Positions 1-5,726 of a stretch of DNA of 6,291 bases are shown piece after piece; the stretch's first letter is position 1; every line of letters begins with the position of its first letter. The notes under the pieces are model-generated. The model searched no databases. It was not told the DNA's origin and saw nothing but the letters and a program-made list of their open reading frames with translations. The translations under genes were made by a program, and so were the position numbers. Source of the stretch: an uncultured Treponema sp. Lineage in GTDB: Bacteria; Spirochaetota; Spirochaetia; Treponematales; Treponemataceae. Location of the stretch: positions 1 to 6,291 of the forward strand of contig CALAUH010000257.1 of NCBI GenBank assembly GCA_937892225.1, given 5' to 3'.

Positions 1-7
1 ACACAAA

Positions 8-84
8 TTTTCATTTTTTTTGCATTTTTTTTCTTTTTTTTGTAACTTTTTTTATCACAAATTTTTATTATCATCATTTTTTTT
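8..84. other. T-tract-rich upstream region, possibly curved DNA
   Basis: Seven runs of T (4 to 8 bases) lie at about 8-11, 14-21, 25-32, 34-41, 47-53, 62-66 and 77-84. The inner runs are roughly 9-12 bases centre to centre, close to one helical turn, which is the pattern of intrinsically curved DNA. The segment lies just upstream of the candidate promoter of the first gene and could act as an UP-element-like activator or a nucleoid-protein site. A 10-bp direct repeat, CACAAATTTT, occurs at 2-11 and 56-65. No gene or stable hairpin is seen here. The runs are seen directly; curvature and function are inferred. Confidence 0.45.
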
Positions 85-85
85 C

Positions 86-114
86 TTTAAAAAAAAGAAT
101 AAACTCTATATACT
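86..114 (+). promoter_or_regulatory. Candidate sigma-70-type promoter for the DUF2007-like gene
   Basis: TTTAAA at 86-91 (4 of 6 bases of the -35 consensus) and TATACT at 109-114 (5 of 6 of the -10 consensus) are separated by 17 nt. Transcription would be expected to start about 7 nt after the -10 box, at or next to the ATG at 121, so the mRNA would have almost no leader. The region is so A+T-rich that chance matches are likely. Confidence 0.4.
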
Positions 115-120
115 AATAAT

Positions 121-639
121 ATGTATAACATTATAAACATTTTATTAATTATCCTTATTATTATTGGTTTAATATTAATCATAAAAAAACTTTTTTCACA
201 CGTATTACCAGACAATGAAAATTCTGAAGATACAGAAACATCTTTTGACAAAATGTTTTTTGAATCAGTTAATAATGGAGAAAAATACCAGCAGATATTT
301 ACCATTTCATCTTCAAGTGACTGTTCAATGCTTCGAAGTCTTTTACTGTCTGCAGGCATTTCTACATACTTAAAAGATGAACATATGAATAATATTTATG
401 GCGGAATGTCTGGATTAATGACAGCAATTGTACCAAACAGAGTTTATATTCTTTATAAAGATTATGATGATGCAATATCTGTCGTAAAAGATTTTTTAAT
501 TACTAAAATTAAACTTAATGAAGATAAAAATTACACTGAAGATATGTTGAAATTTGTAGAATCATTATCACCATCTTCTATAAATGATGAAAAAGAAATT
601 TTAGGAATAATCATCTATCCTAAAGCAGATAAGGAGTAA
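121..639 (+). CDS. Membrane-anchored DUF2007-like protein
   Basis: This 172-residue protein has one N-terminal hydrophobic helix (about residues 4-23, almost all I and L), then a charged linker rich in D, E, N and S (about 27-57), then a compact domain at about 58-128. That domain has the character of DUF2007: a strand, 'LRSLLLSAGISTYLKDE', a glycine-rich 'IYGGMSG', a hydrophobic 'VPNRVYILYKD', and a helix. DUF2007 has been described as a putative signal-transducing domain related in fold to PII-like proteins; its ligand is not established. The tail (129-172) is acidic and has no recognisable motif. ATG 121 is the first possible start, because an in-frame TAA lies at 100-102, and it keeps the membrane helix. 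No Shine-Dalgarno is visible, and a -10-like box ends 6 nt upstream. It is probably co-transcribed with the DJ-1-family gene 3 nt downstream. The family assignment is by pattern, not by search. Confidence 0.8.
   Translation: MYNIINILLIILIIIGLILIIKKLFSHVLPDNENSEDTETSFDKMFFESVNNGEKYQQIFTISSSSDCSMLRSLLLSAGISTYLKDEHMNNIYGGMSGLMTAIVPNRVYILYKDYDDAISVVKDFLITKIKLNEDKNYTEDMLKFVESLSPSSINDEKEILGIIIYPKADKE
631..636 (+). promoter_or_regulatory. Shine-Dalgarno of the DJ-1/PfpI gene
   Basis: AAGGAG lies 6 nt before ATG 643 and within the last codons of the preceding gene, whose stop codon is at 637-639. This fixes the start of the downstream gene and suggests translational coupling of the pair. Confidence 0.8.
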
Positions 640-642
640 TTT

Positions 643-1239
643 ATGAAGGCAGCAGTATTTTTTGCAGATGGATTTGAAGACATTGAAGCATTAAGTCCTG
701 TAGATTATTTAAGAAGAGCAAAGATTGATGTAATCACAGTTGGAGTTCTTACAGGAAGCCAGACAAAACAGATTGACGGTAAAACAATCATTACAAGTTC
801 ACATAATGTTCCAATGATTATGGATATGTCATTAAAAGATTATTTAAAAGAATATGATAATAATCTTCCAGACTGTGTAATTTGTCCAGGTGGAGGAAAA
901 GGTGCAATCAATCTTTCTTTAACTAACGAATTACTGTCACATTTAGAAAAAGCCTGGGATAACGACAAATACGTTTGTGCAATATGTGCAAGTCCGGCTG
1001 TTGTTTTAGGGAAAACAAAAATCTTAAAGAATAGAAAATGGACCTGCTATCCTGAAATGCAGACAGAAGCAAAAGAAGAATATTTAAATGGTTATTCGAA
1101 TGAAGTTTTTATAACAGATGGAAAATTGATTACATCCCGAGGACCTGGAGCAAGCGAACAGTTTGCAATGGAAATTGTAAAAAAACTTGCCGGTGAAGAT
1201 GTTTATCAAAACATAAAAACTTCCAGCCAGCAAAGATAA
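643..1239 (+). CDS. DJ-1/PfpI family protein (ThiJ/YajL-like)
   Basis: This 198-residue protein spans a full single-domain DJ-1/PfpI fold, close to the usual 185-200 residues. The family hallmarks are visible. 'FADGFEDIEALSPVDYLRRA' (7-26) carries Glu15 in the place of the conserved acid that hydrogen-bonds the active cysteine. 'CPGGGKGA' (81-88) is the glycine loop. 'CAICASPAVV' (112-121) is the nucleophile elbow with Cys115. 'TSRGPGASEQFAMEIV' (164-179) matches the family's C-terminal signature. The histidine found near the cysteine in human DJ-1 appears replaced by Cys135-Tyr136. Members are described as glyoxalase III/deglycase-like enzymes, chaperones or oxidative-stress sensors, and are often mislabelled as thiazole-biosynthesis (ThiJ) or protease proteins. 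The exact substrate cannot be told from sequence. The protein is cytoplasmic, with no signal peptide. The start is set by a strong Shine-Dalgarno. It lies downstream of the DUF2007-like gene with a 3-nt gap and ends at a terminator. Confidence 0.93.
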   Translation: MKAAVFFADGFEDIEALSPVDYLRRAKIDVITVGVLTGSQTKQIDGKTIITSSHNVPMIMDMSLKDYLKEYDNNLPDCVICPGGGKGAINLSLTNELLSHLEKAWDNDKYVCAICASPAVVLGKTKILKNRKWTCYPEMQTEAKEEYLNGYSNEVFITDGKLITSRGPGASEQFAMEIVKKLAGEDVYQNIKTSSQQR

Positions 1240-1247
1240 AAATCAAA

Positions 1248-1290
1248 GGGGAGAAATTGAAGATTATTTCAATTACACTCCTCTTTTTTT
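1248..1290 (+). terminator. Rho-independent terminator at a convergent gene junction
   Basis: A lower stem GGGGAG (1248-1253) pairs with CTCCTC (1278-1283) with one G-U pair. After a small internal loop, an upper stem AATTGAA (1255-1261) pairs with TTCAATT (1268-1274) around a 6-nt loop. Seven T residues follow at 1284-1290, the correct order for ending the plus-strand DUF2007/DJ-1 transcript. The right arm overlaps the last codons of the opposing GGDEF gene, whose stop codon is at 1273-1275. The A-rich left flank (1238-1247) may let it also act weakly on the minus strand. Confidence 0.75.
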
Positions 1291-3234
1291 ATGTTTTTCT
1301 TCTTTTTCAAGATAAAGTTTCTTATCAGCTTCCAGCAAAAGCTTTTCCAAATCCTTTTTAGATTCATTAAATTCTACAATACCAATACTCAAAGACAGAA
1401 TAAACGGAAGGCCTGCATTTTTCGATGCTTCTTCGCTGATTCTATTAAGTCTTTCTCTAAGGGTAGCAAAATTTTCAAGTTTAAAACCTGGAGCAATTAT
1501 TGCAAATTCATCACCACTTAATCTTCCAACTAAATCTGTATCTCTAAAAGATTTTTTTAAAATTTCAGCTTCTGTTTTTATAGCAAGGTCACCGATTTTA
1601 TGACCGTAAACATCATTTATTTTTTTAAGGCCATCCATATCACAGAAGAAAACAGAACCGTCTTTTCCTGTAACCGACGACAATTCAATTAATCTTTGAC
1701 CATACTCAATAATTCCACGTCTGTTAAAAATCTGAGTTAATTCATCTGTTTTTGACTGTAAAGTCAGATTCTGATTTCGTTCAACAAGCTGTTCTTTCTG
1801 ATGTTTAGTTTTAGAAAATTCAAATGCCTGAACAATGATATTAACAAGAATTTTATAATAAATAGAAACCAAAGTATAATTATCGCTTTGGAATTTACAT
1901 ATCATATATCCGTAATTTTTATCCTGCAAAAATATCGGAACTAATGTATACACTCCGCTGCTTGAATCTGAAATAAAATCAGGCATTAATCTTTCAAAAG
2001 GATTAATTGTAACACCAATTTTATCTGTATTTGCTTTTAATTCATCTTTTTCTTTAGAATAGTATGCAAATAAAGAAGCCTGAGATGGTAGTTTAAAATT
2101 CTGATTAGCATTTACTGTAACAATATCATCATAAAGATAAACTGATATTTCAGAAATATTTGCATCATTTAATACCTGGAACATTTTGTTTTGAATATCT
2201 TCTTTATCAATTGATGCATTAATCTTATCTAAAAGTTTATAAATTCCATTTAAATAATCATAAAATCTTCTATAAGAATCCAAGTTTTTTGATTTTGCAT
2301 TTTCATCATTTTCAAAATAATTTCCATCTTTATCCACATATGATGATGAATGAACTTTTGAATTAATACAACCGCAAGACTGACGATAAATCGGTATAGA
2401 TTCAACTGTCTTTTTCTTAGAACACTTTTTTCCAGATACAACATCATAAGCCATCTGTGCAATTTTTTCGCCAGATTTAATTACATACTGATCAATTGTA
2501 GAAAGAGTCGGATATGTTACCAAAGTAACTTCAGTATTATCAAAACCAACTAGAATAACATCTTCCGGAATTTTTACACCAAGAATATCAAATGCCCACA
2601 AGCATCCTGCTGCTGTATAATCATTTGCACATAATAAAGCATCAAATTTAATATCTTTTTTTGATTTAAATTTCTTCAGGAACAAATCTCTTGCATAACC
2701 CGGAGTAAAATCACCATCAAAAACAAATTCAGGATTATATTCAAGATTATTCTTTTTTAATGCATTTTTATAAGCTTCAAATCTCTGTTCAGATTCAACT
2801 GAATTTACAACTGCTGCTGTAAAAAATCCGATTTTTGAACAATTATGCTTTTCTTTTAAATGCTTAATTACTTCTTCATAAGCATTCTGGCACGAATTTA
2901 CTGTGTAATAATTATTTTCAAGATTTAAAGGCAATCCGACTGTAAAAACAGGCTTATCATTATATTTTTTTAAGTATGATGCAAGTTCTTCATAAGTTAA
3001 ATTAGAACCAAAAGTATTTGGAATAACAACATATGCATCAATCTCTTTTGATTGTAAAACATCTATAGAAGACCAGTATTGATATTCAAAAGAATCATTT
3101 TCATATGCAGGAATATTTACTGGAGCTATAATAGTCTGTACATCTTTCTTCTTCTTAAAAAATGATGTTATTCCTTCAATTACATCTGAGTTATATTCTA
3201 AAGTTAGATCAGTTACTAAAATAGCAATCTTCAT
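1273..3234 (-). CDS. LacI-type ligand-binding domain / GGDEF diguanylate cyclase
   Basis: The protein is 653 residues from ATG 3234, or 654 if GTG 3237 is used; numbering here follows the GTG form. Residues 1-290 are a periplasmic-binding-protein type I domain of the LacI/GalR kind ('CANDYTAAGCLWAFDILGVKIP', 'VGFDNTE', ending 'RQSCGC'), without the usual N-terminal HTH and without a signal peptide or membrane helix, so a cytoplasmic sensor is likely. Residues about 320-475 look like a divergent GAF-type region. A short coiled coil (about 476-497) leads to a GGDEF domain (about 498-645): 'DELTQIFNRRG', metal-binding D533 in 'CDMDGLKKIND', D550, and the active-site motif SGDEF at 574-578. The first glycine is serine, a common variant. 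The inhibitory I-site RxxD is intact (R565-D568). The expected reaction is 2 GTP to cyclic-di-GMP, controlled by a small ligand, perhaps a sugar. No Shine-Dalgarno is seen, but a perfect -10 box lies just upstream. It is 43 nt downstream of the MATE gene on the same strand. Confidence 0.92.
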   Translation of the reverse strand: MKIAILVTDLTLEYNSDVIEGITSFFKKKKDVQTIIAPVNIPAYENDSFEYQYWSSIDVLQSKEIDAYVVIPNTFGSNLTYEELASYLKKYNDKPVFTVGLPLNLENNYYTVNSCQNAYEEVIKHLKEKHNCSKIGFFTAAVVNSVESEQRFEAYKNALKKNNLEYNPEFVFDGDFTPGYARDLFLKKFKSKKDIKFDALLCANDYTAAGCLWAFDILGVKIPEDVILVGFDNTEVTLVTYPTLSTIDQYVIKSGEKIAQMAYDVVSGKKCSKKKTVESIPIYRQSCGCINSKVHSSSYVDKDGNYFENDENAKSKNLDSYRRFYDYLNGIYKLLDKINASIDKEDIQNKMFQVLNDANISEISVYLYDDIVTVNANQNFKLPSQASLFAYYSKEKDELKANTDKIGVTINPFERLMPDFISDSSSGVYTLVPIFLQDKNYGYMICKFQSDNYTLVSIYYKILVNIIVQAFEFSKTKHQKEQLVERNQNLTLQSKTDELTQIFNRRGIIEYGQRLIELSSVTGKDGSVFFCDMDGLKKINDVYGHKIGDLAIKTEAEILKKSFRDTDLVGRLSGDEFAIIAPGFKLENFATLRERLNRISEEASKNAGLPFILSLSIGIVEFNESKKDLEKLLLEADKKLYLEKEEKHKKRGV

Positions 3235-3242
3235 CACTTTAG

Positions 3243-3248
3243 ATTATA
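3243..3248 (-). promoter_or_regulatory. -10 box directly before the LacI/GGDEF gene
   Basis: On the minus strand a perfect TATAAT lies 8 nt before ATG 3234 (5 nt before GTG 3237). No good -35 box is seen at 16-18 nt spacing. If used, transcription would begin around 3236-3237, giving an almost leaderless message. It would allow the gene to be expressed apart from the upstream MATE gene. Confidence 0.4.
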
Positions 3249-3277
3249 CTACAATTTTTTTAGAAATAAAGAAAAAT

Positions 3278-4609
3278 TTATTTTGTTACATCATGAAGCC
3301 ATTTTCCGCTGAGGACACGAATCAAACCTAAAACAGCCTTACAAACCGACTCGCTTATAAGTAAACAGGCATAAATCCAGACTGCAGGTAAATGCCATAC
3401 AAATGCAGCAACAGCACCAAGAGGAATTGAAATGCCCCACATAACTAAAATTTCAACAAGAGCTGCATAAGTTGTATCTCCACCGGCACGACAGACACCG
3501 ACAATCCAGTTCATACACATAGAATTAAACGGATACATACAGATTAAAACAATAATCATATTGCATGCAGTTTTAATAATTTCCGGACTTACATTAAAGA
3601 AGAACGGAAGGGTTTTGGAAAGAGGCCACAGGAAAACACCGACAATTGCACCAACTAACGGCATAAACCAAAGGGAACGTTTTGCATAAACACGGGCAGT
3701 TTCCTGTTCACCCTCGCCGATTTTTTTACCAATAATAACGCCGTTACCGTTACCAAAGCCCATACAGAATACCCAGGTCAACTGACTGATAGTATTAACA
3801 ATATTGTAAGCAGTAATTGAATCTGTACCGGCATGAGCAAAAATTGCATTATTAACAGAAGTTCCTAATCCCCAGAAACTTTCATTGATGATTACAGGAA
3901 GAGCAATCTTTACAAAACGACCGACAAATGTCCAGTCAAAGCTGAATAATTCTTTTAAACGGCCGCAAGGTTCGTATTTTCGGACATAAGAACAAATCAA
4001 CAAAATAAACATTTCTGTAAGACGGGAAATTACAGTTGCAAGAGCAGCACCCTGAACACCCCACTTACAAATGAAAATAAAAATATAATTAAAAGTTGCA
4101 TTTACAACAAGAGAAACACCAGTTGCAATAAAAGGAAGCTTAACATGTTCAGTTCCACGGAATGCAAGAGTATAAGCAAAACTGATGGCAGTAATAATAT
4201 AACTGAAAGAAACAACACGTAAATAATCAGCACCAACGGCAATTACCTGTGGGTCTGGAGAATATAAGTGCATAATCTGTTCTGGAATTAAAACTGCAAG
4301 AATATTAAAGATTGCAGAAACAACAACCGCAAGAAGCAGCATAATTCCAAGAGATTTTCGAATACCTTTTATATCTTTTTTGCCCCAGAACTGAGCAATA
4401 AAAACACCACCTCCAGAAGTAATTCCAAATAAAATCATATTAAGGACAAAGAAAAAAGAGTTTCCAAGTCCGACAGCAGCGATTTCAACACTACCAAGGC
4501 GTCCAATCATGATTGTGTCTAGCATATTGATAAAAGTCTGCAAAAGACTCTGCAACATGATTGGAACAGAAATTTTAATTAAAGCCGAAAAAAAAGAATC
4601 ACGTTTCAT
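3278..4609 (-). CDS. MATE family multidrug/toxin efflux transporter
   Basis: This 443-residue integral membrane protein has about 12 hydrophobic segments arranged as two similar halves, as in the multi-antimicrobial extrusion (MATE) family, and is of typical length. The N-terminal signature is clear: 'ALIKISVPIMLQSLLQTFIN', then 'LDTIMIGRLGSVEIAAVGLG' and 'GGGVFIAQFWGKKD'. The second half repeats the theme ('KIALPVIINESFWGLG', 'GNGNGVIIGKKIGEGE'). Such proteins export cationic drugs or metabolites in exchange for Na+ or H+; neither ion nor substrate can be read here. The start was set at ATG 4609 because homologous N-termini begin close to this point. A TTG at 4645 in the same frame would add 12 residues, and neither start has a Shine-Dalgarno. 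The gene follows the split-barrel gene closely (5 nt from the TTG, 41 nt from the ATG), suggesting co-transcription. G+C is visibly higher than in the neighbouring GGDEF gene. Confidence 0.93.
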   Translation of the reverse strand: MKRDSFFSALIKISVPIMLQSLLQTFINMLDTIMIGRLGSVEIAAVGLGNSFFFVLNMILFGITSGGGVFIAQFWGKKDIKGIRKSLGIMLLLAVVVSAIFNILAVLIPEQIMHLYSPDPQVIAVGADYLRVVSFSYIITAISFAYTLAFRGTEHVKLPFIATGVSLVVNATFNYIFIFICKWGVQGAALATVISRLTEMFILLICSYVRKYEPCGRLKELFSFDWTFVGRFVKIALPVIINESFWGLGTSVNNAIFAHAGTDSITAYNIVNTISQLTWVFCMGFGNGNGVIIGKKIGEGEQETARVYAKRSLWFMPLVGAIVGVFLWPLSKTLPFFFNVSPEIIKTACNMIIVLICMYPFNSMCMNWIVGVCRAGGDTTYAALVEILVMWGISIPLGAVAAFVWHLPAVWIYACLLISESVCKAVLGLIRVLSGKWLHDVTK

Positions 4610-4650
4610 GCAAGGTATAGTAATGATTTTCTTTTGGAAATTCAATCAAG

Positions 4651-5049
4651 TTAAAATTTAATAACCTTAGGTGCGCCACCGAAACTTGCAAAAGTTGCAG
4701 TTGCATTCTTAAAATACAGAACTTCAGTATTTGCATCATTTTCATCATACATATTTCTTAAATCAGGATAATTATCGAGCATATGTTTTTTTGCTTCAAC
4801 ACGGTCATCAGAAATTAATTCACCGGCAAGACGAAGCCATGTTCCAGATGCACCGTCAAAACAGCAAAGTTCTGCTTTTGGATTTTCAGCAAGTTGTTTA
4901 GAAACAGGTTTTACTTTTCCTGTCTGAATATATAATTTGTCTTCAAAAATATCGATTGTTCCAAACGGGCGAACACGTGGCTGACCATTTTCTACTGTTG
5001 CTAAATAATATACACCGCATTTTTTAATAAAATCATAAACTGTTTTCAT
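4651..5049 (-). CDS. Pyridoxamine 5'-phosphate oxidase-family (FMN-binding split barrel) protein
   Basis: This 132-residue single-domain protein matches the short pyridoxamine-oxidase-like split-barrel proteins common in anaerobes. 'YYLATVENGQPRVRPFGTID' (14-33) and 'KLYIQTGKVKPVSKQLAENP' (38-57) are the strands and loop that normally contact FMN phosphate. 'TWLRLAGELISDDRVEAKKH' (70-89) and the C-terminal 'TATFASFGGAPKVIKF' complete the pattern. It is too short and lacks the C-terminal region of true PdxH, so vitamin B6 synthesis should not be assumed. A flavin- or related-cofactor-dependent reductase or detoxification role is more likely, but the substrate is unknown. It is cytoplasmic. GGAG at 5057-5060 lies 7 nt before ATG 5049 and fixes the start. 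It lies 30 nt downstream of the 186-residue exported-protein gene and just upstream of the MATE gene. Confidence 0.9.
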   Translation of the reverse strand: MKTVYDFIKKCGVYYLATVENGQPRVRPFGTIDIFEDKLYIQTGKVKPVSKQLAENPKAELCCFDGASGTWLRLAGELISDDRVEAKKHMLDNYPDLRNMYDENDANTEVLYFKNATATFASFGGAPKVIKF

Positions 5050-5056
5050 ATTTGTA

Positions 5057-5060
5057 CTCC
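5057..5060 (-). promoter_or_regulatory. Shine-Dalgarno of the split-barrel gene
   Basis: GGAG on the minus strand, followed by 7 nt and then ATG 5049. Good spacing in an otherwise A+T-rich leader supports this start codon. Confidence 0.75.
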
Positions 5061-5078
5061 TATATAATAAAATTATAA

Positions 5079-5087
5079 ACTATAACA
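5079..5087 (-). promoter_or_regulatory. Candidate extended -10 promoter for the split-barrel/MATE genes
   Basis: On the minus strand TGT-TATAGT (5087-5079) fits an extended -10 element (TGn then 5 of 6 bases of TATAAT). A second perfect TATAAT lies at 5077-5072. No convincing -35 box is seen. The first element overlaps the stop codon of the upstream gene. Either would give a leader of about 15-25 nt containing the GGAG site. The local A+T content makes chance matches likely. Confidence 0.35.
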
Positions 5088-5640
5088 TTATTCCGCATGA
5101 TAAATTAACTTTAATCATATTAAAGTTAAATATATTAAAAAAATTATTTTCATAAAAAGGCAATTTTAATAAATCTTTATCTGAAATGCCTACACCACCA
5201 AAAAAGCCTTTTCTGATTTTAGGAACAAAATAAAGATTTGCTTCAACTCCTGTATTTAAAAATGTTAAACCATTCATAGCCGGGCCAATAAGTCCTGCAA
5301 CTGACAATTCAAGATTACAATTATTTAATTCAGTTAAAATCTTGTTAAACCCAATTACAGCATCAATATATATAGCAGTTACTTCAAATCCAATATCTAT
5401 TCCATAAATCATCTTAAAAGAAGTTGAATCTTCTGATTTTGTTTCCCATAATGCAGACAGTTCAAGACCTGCAAAAGGATCAAAATCAAATTCAAGTTTT
5501 GATGTTTTTTGTTCATCAATAGAATAATAATGATTTTGAAATACAGGAGTTAAACCAGAAATGGTTCCTTTAAGAATTACGTTTGAAAAACAACTGAAAC
5601 AGCAAAAATTAATAATAAAACCACAAATTAACTTTTTCAT
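5080..5640 (-). CDS. Exported hypothetical protein, possibly a small outer-membrane beta-barrel
   Basis: I do not recognise a family for this 186-residue protein. It begins with a signal-peptide-like segment (K2-K3, then hydrophobic residues to about 19, probable cleavage near 'CFSN'). The cysteines at 13, 14 and 17 do not make a standard lipobox, though spirochaete lipoboxes are loose and a lipoprotein cannot be excluded. The mature part alternates short beta-like stretches ('KLEFDFDPFAGLELSALWE', 'FKMIYGIDIGFEVTAIYIDA', 'VEANLYFVPKIRKGFFGGVG', 'FNMIKVNLSCGIM') with polar turns, the texture of a small outer-membrane barrel. It has no transmembrane helix after the signal. ATG 5640 has a good Shine-Dalgarno (AAGGA, 5-nt spacing) and an extended -10 promoter upstream. 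It is the first of the four closely spaced minus-strand genes. Export is fairly likely; the barrel is an inference from pattern only. Confidence 0.75.
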   Translation of the reverse strand: MKKLICGFIINFCCFSCFSNVILKGTISGLTPVFQNHYYSIDEQKTSKLEFDFDPFAGLELSALWETKSEDSTSFKMIYGIDIGFEVTAIYIDAVIGFNKILTELNNCNLELSVAGLIGPAMNGLTFLNTGVEANLYFVPKIRKGFFGGVGISDKDLLKLPFYENNFFNIFNFNMIKVNLSCGIML

Positions 5641-5645
5641 ACATA

Positions 5646-5650
5646 TCCTT
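5646..5650 (-). promoter_or_regulatory. Shine-Dalgarno of the exported-protein gene
   Basis: AAGGA on the minus strand ends 5 nt before ATG 5640, supporting that start codon. Confidence 0.7.
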
Positions 5651-5660
5651 AATTAGTTAT

Positions 5661-5669
5661 ATTATAACA
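5661..5669 (-). promoter_or_regulatory. Extended -10 promoter of the exported-protein gene
   Basis: On the minus strand TGT-TATAAT (5669-5661) is a perfect extended -10 element. The expected start near 5655 gives a leader of about 15 nt holding the AAGGA site. The -35 position (about 5684-5689) falls inside the left arm of the adjacent terminator and does not match the consensus, which fits a promoter relying on the extended -10. It is the best-looking promoter in the window. Confidence 0.55.
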
Positions 5670-5676
5670 CAGTTTT

Positions 5677-5720
5677 AAAAAAAAGAGCATAGGTTTAAAA
5701 AATCAACCAATGCTCTTTTT
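5677..5720 (-). terminator. Bidirectional-looking rho-independent terminator
   Basis: An 11-bp arm (5680-5690, AAAAAGAGCAT) pairs perfectly with 5710-5720. After one A-A mismatch, GGTT (5692-5695) pairs with AACC (5705-5708) around a 9-nt loop. Read on the minus strand the hairpin is followed by eight T residues (5684-5677), the right layout to end the acetate kinase transcript. Read on the plus strand it ends in five T residues (5716-5720), so it could also stop plus-strand transcription. Confidence 0.8.
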
Positions 5721-5726
5721 CTATGA

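Noticed and set aside
87..359. Open frame of 90 codons on the minus strand
   Set aside because: It lies antisense to the DUF2007-like gene, gives a low-complexity hydrophobic/serine-rich product, and has no ribosome site or family motif.
1291..1521. Open frame of 76 codons on the plus strand
   Set aside because: It is antisense to the GGDEF domain coding region, starts in a T run giving poly-F, and has no recognisable domain.
2250..2462. Open frame of 70 codons on the minus strand
   Set aside because: It lies in another frame inside the LacI/GGDEF gene, whose frame is well supported by domains; the product has no motif.
1273..3234. Annotation as a LacI-family transcription regulator
   Set aside because: There is no N-terminal helix-turn-helix; the protein begins directly with the ligand domain and ends in GGDEF.
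4651..5049. Annotation as PdxH (vitamin B6 synthesis)
   Set aside because: The protein is only 132 residues and lacks the C-terminal dimerisation region of true pyridoxamine-phosphate oxidase; only the split-barrel family can be supported.
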